Program-made: the position numbers and the translations under genes
The notes under the pieces: generated by a model
Databases searched by the model: none
What the model was told of the DNA's origin: nothing
The model's input: only the letters and a program-made list of their open reading frames with translations
Shown: positions 59,783 through 64,000 of the stretch, piece after piece
Position numbering within the stretch: the first letter of the stretch is position 1
Layout of the letters: every line of letters begins with the position of its first letter
From: Bradyrhizobium sp. KBS0727
GTDB taxonomy: Bacteria; Pseudomonadota; Alphaproteobacteria; Rhizobiales; Xanthobacteraceae
DNA length: 64,000 nt
NCBI RefSeq assembly: GCF_005937885.2
Contig: NZ_CP042176.1
Coordinates: 5,203,501 to 5,267,500, forward strand
Reading direction: 5' to 3'

Positions 59783-62502
59783 ATTTCCTGATCAACGGCA
59801 AGACATTCTCGCAAGCCCCCCGGGCCGGGCAATGCCTTCGGACGTTTCTGCGCCAGCTCGGCCATTTCGGCGTCAAGAAAGGCTGCGACGCCGGCGACTG
59901 CGGCGCCTGCACGGTGCTGATCGACGGCGAGCCGGTGCATAGCTGCCTGATCCCGGCGTTTCGCGCCGACGGCCACATGGTGACGACCATCGAAGGTTTT
60001 GCGCCCGACGGCGGCACCCATCCGATGCAGCAGGCATTTCTCGATGCGCAGGGATTTCAGTGCGGGTTCTGCACCGCCGGCATGATCCTGACCTGCGCCT
60101 CGTTGAACCAGGCGCAGCGCCAGGACCTCGGCACGTCGCTGAAGGGAAACATCTGCCGCTGTACCGGATACCGCGGGATAGAGGATGCGCTCAACGGCAA
60201 GACCAATGTCGAGGACGCCGCGGCTGGCACCGCGTTCGGCCGCAGCCTGCCCGCGCCCGCCGGGCCGAATCTGGTGCGCGGTGCGGAACGCTATACCTTC
60301 GACGTCGCCTCGGAAGGCCTGCTGCACGTCAAGATGCTGCGCTCACCGCACCCGCACGCCAGGATCATTTCGATCGACAAGCGCGACGCGCTCGGCGTGG
60401 CCAGCGTGCATAGCGTGCTGACCTACGAAGACGCGCCGGACCGGCTGTTCTCGACGGCGCGACACGAAAGGGACTGGATGGATCCCGACGACACCAAGGT
60501 GCTCGACAACGTCGTCCGCTTCATTGGGCAGAAGGTTGCGGCCGTGGTCGCCGAGACCGAGGCCGCCGCCGAAGAAGGCTGCCGCCGGCTCAAGGTCGAG
60601 TATGAAATCCTGCCCGCCGTGGTCGATCCCGTGCAGGCGATCGCGCCGGGCGCGCCCGTCATCCATGGCGACAAGACGCCGGCGCATCGCGTCAGCAACG
60701 CCGCTCGCAACATCGTCGCCGAAACCCACGGCGAATTCGGCGACGTCGCCGCAGCGTTGGCACAGTCCGCCGTGACCTATCAAGGCACGTTTACGACCCA
60801 GCGGGTGCAGCACGCAGCGCTGGAGACCCATGGCGGCATCGCCTGGGTCGATGCCGATGGCGCGCTGACGGTTCGCTCCTCGACGCAGGTTCCGTTTTTG
60901 ACCCGGCGAGCATTGGCCGACCTGTTCAATCTGAAGCCCGAAAACGTGCGGGTGTTCTGCAAACGAGTCGGCGGCGGTTTCGGCGGCAAGCAGGAAATGT
61001 TCGTCGAGGACATTCTGGCGCTGGCCGCGCTCAGGACAAGACGGCCGGTGAAATTCGAGTTGACCCGCGAGGAGCAATTCATCGCGACCTCAACGCGGCA
61101 TCCGATGCGCGTCACGGTGAAGGCCGGCGCCGACAGCGACGGCAAACTGACGGCGTTGCAACTCGACGTGCTCTCCAACACCGGGGCTTACGGCAATCAC
61201 GCCGGCCCAGTGCTGTTTCATTCCGTCAGCGAAAGCCTCGGCGTCTACAATTGCCCGAACAAGAAGGTCGATGCGGCAGCCGTCTATACCAACACCGTGC
61301 CATCAGGCGCGTTTCGCGGCTACGGCCTGCCGCAGACGCTGCTGGCGGTGGAAGCCGCGATCGACGAACTGGCAAAGCAACTCGGGATCAGCCCGTTCGA
61401 GATGCGCCGCCGCAATGTCGTCAAGCCCGGCGATCCCATGCTGTCGCCGCCGAGATCCGAATATCACGACGTGTTCTACGGCTCCTACGGCCTCGATCAG
61501 TGCCTCGACCTGGTCGAGCGGGCGATGGCGGCCGACGCCGCCAAACCAGACCTTTCCGAGGACTGGCTGACCGGCGACGGTATCGCGCTGACCATGATCG
61601 ATACCGTGCCGCCGGCCGGACATTTGGCCGACTGCAGTATTTCGCTGCGCGAGGATGGCGGCTTCGAACTCACGGTCGGCACCGCCGAGTTTGGCAACGG
61701 CACCACCACGGTGCATCGGCAGATCGCAGCGTCCGCATTGGCAACCACGGTCGACCGGATCACGCTGAAGCAGTCCGATACCGCGCATGGCGGCCACGAC
61801 ACCGGTGCCTATGGCAGCGCCGGGATCTTCGTCGCCGGACGCGCCACGCAGGCCGCGGCAGAGGCGCTGGCCGCCGAGATGAAAGTGTTCGCCGCATCCC
61901 TGACCGGCGAAACTCCGGATGCCTGCGCACTCGACAATCATGCAACCGTGTGCGCCGGACGCCGCACGCCCTACGCTTTGCTCGCCGCCTCGGCGAAGGC
62001 GCTCGGCAAGTCGCTTGTCGCCAGCGGCACGTCGGCGGGCTCGCCGCGGTCGGTCGCCTTCAACGTCCAGGGCTTTCGTGTCGCCGTCAACAAGTTCACC
62101 GGCGAGATCAGGATATTGAAAAGCGTGCATGCGGCGGACGCCGGCCGGGTCGCCAATCCCTTGCAGTGCCGCGGCCAGGTCGAGGGCGGCGTCGCGCAAG
62201 CGCTCGGGGCAGCGCTGTATGAGGAAATGGTGATCGACGAGACGGGCCGCGTCATCAATCCCCGATTCCGCGACTACCACCTGCCGCAATTTGCCGACAT
62301 CCCGCGCACCGAAGTGTTCTTCGCCGACACGTCCGATACGATCGGACCGATGGGCGCGAAATCGATGAGCGAAAGCCCGTATAACCCGGTCGCCGCCGCC
62401 ATCGGCAATGCCATTGCCAACGCCACCGGCATCCGCTTTACGTCGACACCGTTCAAGCCGGACAGGCTGTTTCCGGCGCTGCACGAGAAATTCGGGAAAT
62501 AA
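59779..62502 (+). CDS. Xanthine-dehydrogenase-type enzyme, fused [2Fe-2S] and molybdopterin domains
   Basis: 907 residues combining two subunits usually encoded separately. Residues 1-80 are a plant-type [2Fe-2S] domain (CDAGDCGACTVL), 85-150 the second [2Fe-2S] helical domain (CGFCTAGMILTC and NICRCTGYRGI). From about 165 it is the molybdopterin-cytosine-dinucleotide domain (KRVGGGFGGKQEM, GAFRGYGLPQ, and late Glu in GAKSMSESPYNPV expected at the active site). The FAD subunit is the separate gene before it. The substrate could be a purine (xanthine, guanine, hypoxanthine) or another N-heterocycle; beside an 8-oxoguanine deaminase a purine is likely. Confidence 0.9.
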   Translation: MNFLINGKTFSQAPRAGQCLRTFLRQLGHFGVKKGCDAGDCGACTVLIDGEPVHSCLIPAFRADGHMVTTIEGFAPDGGTHPMQQAFLDAQGFQCGFCTAGMILTCASLNQAQRQDLGTSLKGNICRCTGYRGIEDALNGKTNVEDAAAGTAFGRSLPAPAGPNLVRGAERYTFDVASEGLLHVKMLRSPHPHARIISIDKRDALGVASVHSVLTYEDAPDRLFSTARHERDWMDPDDTKVLDNVVRFIGQKVAAVVAETEAAAEEGCRRLKVEYEILPAVVDPVQAIAPGAPVIHGDKTPAHRVSNAARNIVAETHGEFGDVAAALAQSAVTYQGTFTTQRVQHAALETHGGIAWVDADGALTVRSSTQVPFLTRRALADLFNLKPENVRVFCKRVGGGFGGKQEMFVEDILALAALRTRRPVKFELTREEQFIATSTRHPMRVTVKAGADSDGKLTALQLDVLSNTGAYGNHAGPVLFHSVSESLGVYNCPNKKVDAAAVYTNTVPSGAFRGYGLPQTLLAVEAAIDELAKQLGISPFEMRRRNVVKPGDPMLSPPRSEYHDVFYGSYGLDQCLDLVERAMAADAAKPDLSEDWLTGDGIALTMIDTVPPAGHLADCSISLREDGGFELTVGTAEFGNGTTTVHRQIAASALATTVDRITLKQSDTAHGGHDTGAYGSAGIFVAGRATQAAAEALAAEMKVFAASLTGETPDACALDNHATVCAGRRTPYALLAASAKALGKSLVASGTSAGSPRSVAFNVQGFRVAVNKFTGEIRILKSVHAADAGRVANPLQCRGQVEGGVAQALGAALYEEMVIDETGRVINPRFRDYHLPQFADIPRTEVFFADTSDTIGPMGAKSMSESPYNPVAAAIGNAIANATGIRFTSTPFKPDRLFPALHEKFGK

Positions 62503-62510
62503 TTATCGCG

Positions 62511-63515
62511 CTATTGCCGGTTGGCCCAATCCAGGATGGCGGACGCTTCGGCCGGCACCTTGGCCTGCCATGCCGCGATCGGACCGCTTCCGGCTTTCTT
62601 CAGGGCGGCGATAATGGCTGTCGGCGGCGGCTCGTCGATACTGACCCCATTGGCGCGCATCCGCGCGTAGTTCTCGGCCGTGCGATTGGCGAGCAGTTCG
62701 ATCTGGCTTTTTTCGGTTTCCGCGGCAGCGGCATCGACCGCGGCCTGCAGGTCACCGGACAGCGCGTCGAAGGCGTCCTTGCGTACGAACGCGATCGAGA
62801 TCGGGATCGCGTAGTTGATCGGCGTGAAATGATGCAGGTCGTCCCAAAGCTTTCGGCCCGCGCCGCCGTCACCGGAAGTCAGGATCGCGTTCAAGGCGTG
62901 ATTTTTCACCTTGACGATCGCCTCGTTGAACGGAAGAAATTCCGCCGCAGCGCCCGCAGCACGCAAGACGTCGGCCGAGCTGTTGTCATAGGCTCTCACC
63001 GCTAAGGTATGTAGGTCTTCCTCGCCTTTGAGCGGTTGATCCGACCATATGCCCGTCGCAGGCCAGATCGTGATGTAGAGCAGCTTCATGCCGCGCGCCG
63101 CCAGCGCGCGTTCATACAGCGGTCGTGCTTTGACATTCATCGCCTTGGCGGTCTCGACCGACTGGACCACGAAGGGAAGCGCCGACAGACCGAATATTTG
63201 GTCGGACGATTCCAGCGGCGCCGCAAACGCGTCGCCGCCGTCAATACGGTGGTCCTGGGCCGCCTGGGGCATCTCGCGAGAAGTGATTTTCAGTTCGTTG
63301 TCGAAAGCGGTCACGACCGTCAGCGCGCCCAGCGTTTTCGACGACAGCAGTTTTCCGAACGTCACCAACCCGATGCCGGAGATGTTGCTCTCCGGATATT
63401 CGGTCGTCATCTTCCACTGGACTTGCGCAAAAGCCGTCGCGGGGACCGCCACCAAAATCAGCGCAATCGCGCAGGCTACGGCGCGGACCCGTCGGCTTAC
63501 AACTAACTGATGCAT
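62511..63515 (-). CDS. TRAP transporter substrate-binding protein (DctP family)
   Basis: 334 residues. Signal peptide MHQLVVSRRVRAVACAIALIL... cleaved after AFA-QV, then WKMTTEYPESNISGIGLVTFGKLL, typical of TRAP receptors, with IRVYDN-like VRAYDNSSADVLRAAGAAAEFLPFNE and the ligand Arg region. GAGGG lies just before the ATG at 63515; longer frames upstream are overlap with the oxygenase gene. No DctQ or DctM membrane genes are visible inside the window. It imports organic acids by ion gradient in partner systems. Confidence 0.87.
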   Translation of the reverse strand: MHQLVVSRRVRAVACAIALILVAVPATAFAQVQWKMTTEYPESNISGIGLVTFGKLLSSKTLGALTVVTAFDNELKITSREMPQAAQDHRIDGGDAFAAPLESSDQIFGLSALPFVVQSVETAKAMNVKARPLYERALAARGMKLLYITIWPATGIWSDQPLKGEEDLHTLAVRAYDNSSADVLRAAGAAAEFLPFNEAIVKVKNHALNAILTSGDGGAGRKLWDDLHHFTPINYAIPISIAFVRKDAFDALSGDLQAAVDAAAAETEKSQIELLANRTAENYARMRANGVSIDEPPPTAIIAALKKAGSGPIAAWQAKVPAEASAILDWANRQ

Positions 63516-63516
63516 G

Positions 63517-64000
63517 CTACCCTCTGGCTTGCTTGGCGGCGTAGGTCGGCTCCAGCCGCGAACGCAGGAATTCGGCGCCGGTGATCGGCGGATATTTCGC
63601 CGGACGGTCGGCGCTGACGCAGGTCGGCAGACACGCAACCACGGCATCGGGATTGGGATCGAGAAAGAACGCCACCGAATAGCGATCCTTGCCGGGGTTG
63701 ACCACCTTGTGCGGTGTCGAAACATAGACGTCGTTCGACCACCGCATCAGGCAGTCGCCGATATTGCAGACGAAGGTATCTGGAATCACGGGCGCGTCGA
63801 GCCAGCGACCGGAGCGGTCCTGCACCATCAGGCCGCCGACCTCGTCGGTCGCCAGCAACGTGACGTTGCCGTAGTCGGTGTGAACGCCGGCACCGAGTTG
63901 CCCCTCGGACAACGGCACGGCGCTCTGCGGGTAATGCAGCAGGCGCAGCGTGGCGTTCGGCCGGTCGAGCCTGGTTTCGAAATAGTCGGGCTCAAGCCCG
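63517..64000 (-). CDS. Partial CDS: isopenicillin-N-synthase-type 2-oxoglutarate/Fe(II) oxygenase
   Basis: C-terminal 160 codons are inside the window; the 5' part lies beyond 64000. Fe-binding HxD in GAGVHTDYGNVTLLA, the distal His in YVSTPHKVVN, and the cosubstrate Arg in RYSVAFFLDPNPD are all present. It ends only 1 bp before the start of the TRAP binding protein gene, so they are an operon. It should oxidise a small organic molecule, possibly one imported by the TRAP system. Confidence 0.82.
   Translation of the reverse strand, partial: GLEPDYFETRLDRPNATLRLLHYPQSAVPLSEGQLGAGVHTDYGNVTLLATDEVGGLMVQDRSGRWLDAPVIPDTFVCNIGDCLMRWSNDVYVSTPHKVVNPGKDRYSVAFFLDPNPDAVVACLPTCVSADRPAKYPPITGAEFLRSRLEPTYAAKQARG

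Overview
The window looks like chromosome of a slow-growing rhizobium of the Bradyrhizobium / Nitrobacteraceae type. It is GC-rich throughout, with dense, often ATGA-overlapping operons, FCD-type GntR regulators beside catabolic genes, an HU protein with a basic tail, and several palindromic intergenic repeats of a style I associate with Bradyrhizobium. This assignment rests on general resemblance; no rRNA or other phylogenetic marker is present. I see no tRNA, rRNA, CRISPR array, integrase or intact insertion sequence.

Layout. 0-12.5 kb: an SsuABC/TauABC-like ABC transporter, a GntR regulator, an AtzC/CodA-like amidohydrolase, an enolase-superfamily dehydratase, then a minus-strand operon of a class III aminotransferase, hydantoinase/oxoprolinase HyuB and HyuA, and a branched-chain-type binding protein. 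12.7-17.7 kb: a COG4315 secreted protein, a DUF305 protein, a YVTN beta-propeller, an ECF sigma factor with its anti-sigma factor, and an MFS exporter. 17.9-19.0 kb: an atypical SDR and HU, sharing a terminator. 19.5-30 kb: a Dpp-like oligopeptide ABC operon with a DAO-type oxidoreductase, a VOC protein, and a sugar-type ABC SBP plus two permeases with no ATPase. 30-37.1 kb: an NCS2/AzgA-like permease, an isochorismatase-fold amidase, a BMP binding protein and a second GntR, divergent from a small RHH protein - DUF1989 - formamidase operon. 37.1-40.6 kb: repeats, a methyltransferase, an orphan toroid-type protein and a small coiled-coil protein. 40.7-48.3 kb: an allantoate-type amidohydrolase divergent from a BMP-type ABC operon that contains a biuret-hydrolase-like enzyme and ends with a purine-type deaminase. 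48.5-55 kb: a Tsx-like porin and a further complete BMP-type ABC transporter. 55-57.5 kb: a repeat-bounded, gene-poor segment with small orphan genes and a broken SRAP gene. 57.5-64 kb: an 8-oxoguanine deaminase divergent from a xanthine-dehydrogenase-type enzyme, then a TRAP binding protein and a truncated 2-oxoglutarate/Fe(II) oxygenase.

Functional theme. Most enzymes act on C-N bonds of nitrogen-rich small molecules: amidohydrolases, hydantoinase, allantoate-type amidohydrolase, formamidase, biuret-hydrolase-like enzyme, purine deaminases, xanthine-dehydrogenase-like oxidase. The transporters are of classes that take up nucleosides, nucleobases, amines or peptides. Several of these units carry matches to the sigma-54 (RpoN) -24/-12 promoter consensus, two of them close to perfect, so I infer a nitrogen-limitation-controlled island for scavenging purines, ureides and related compounds. 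The most notable proposals are (i) two paralogous modules, each pairing a BMP-family binding protein with an isochorismatase-fold amidase and each with a near-perfect RpoN promoter, and (ii) a translationally coupled RHH - DUF1989 - formamidase operon with operator-like palindromes.
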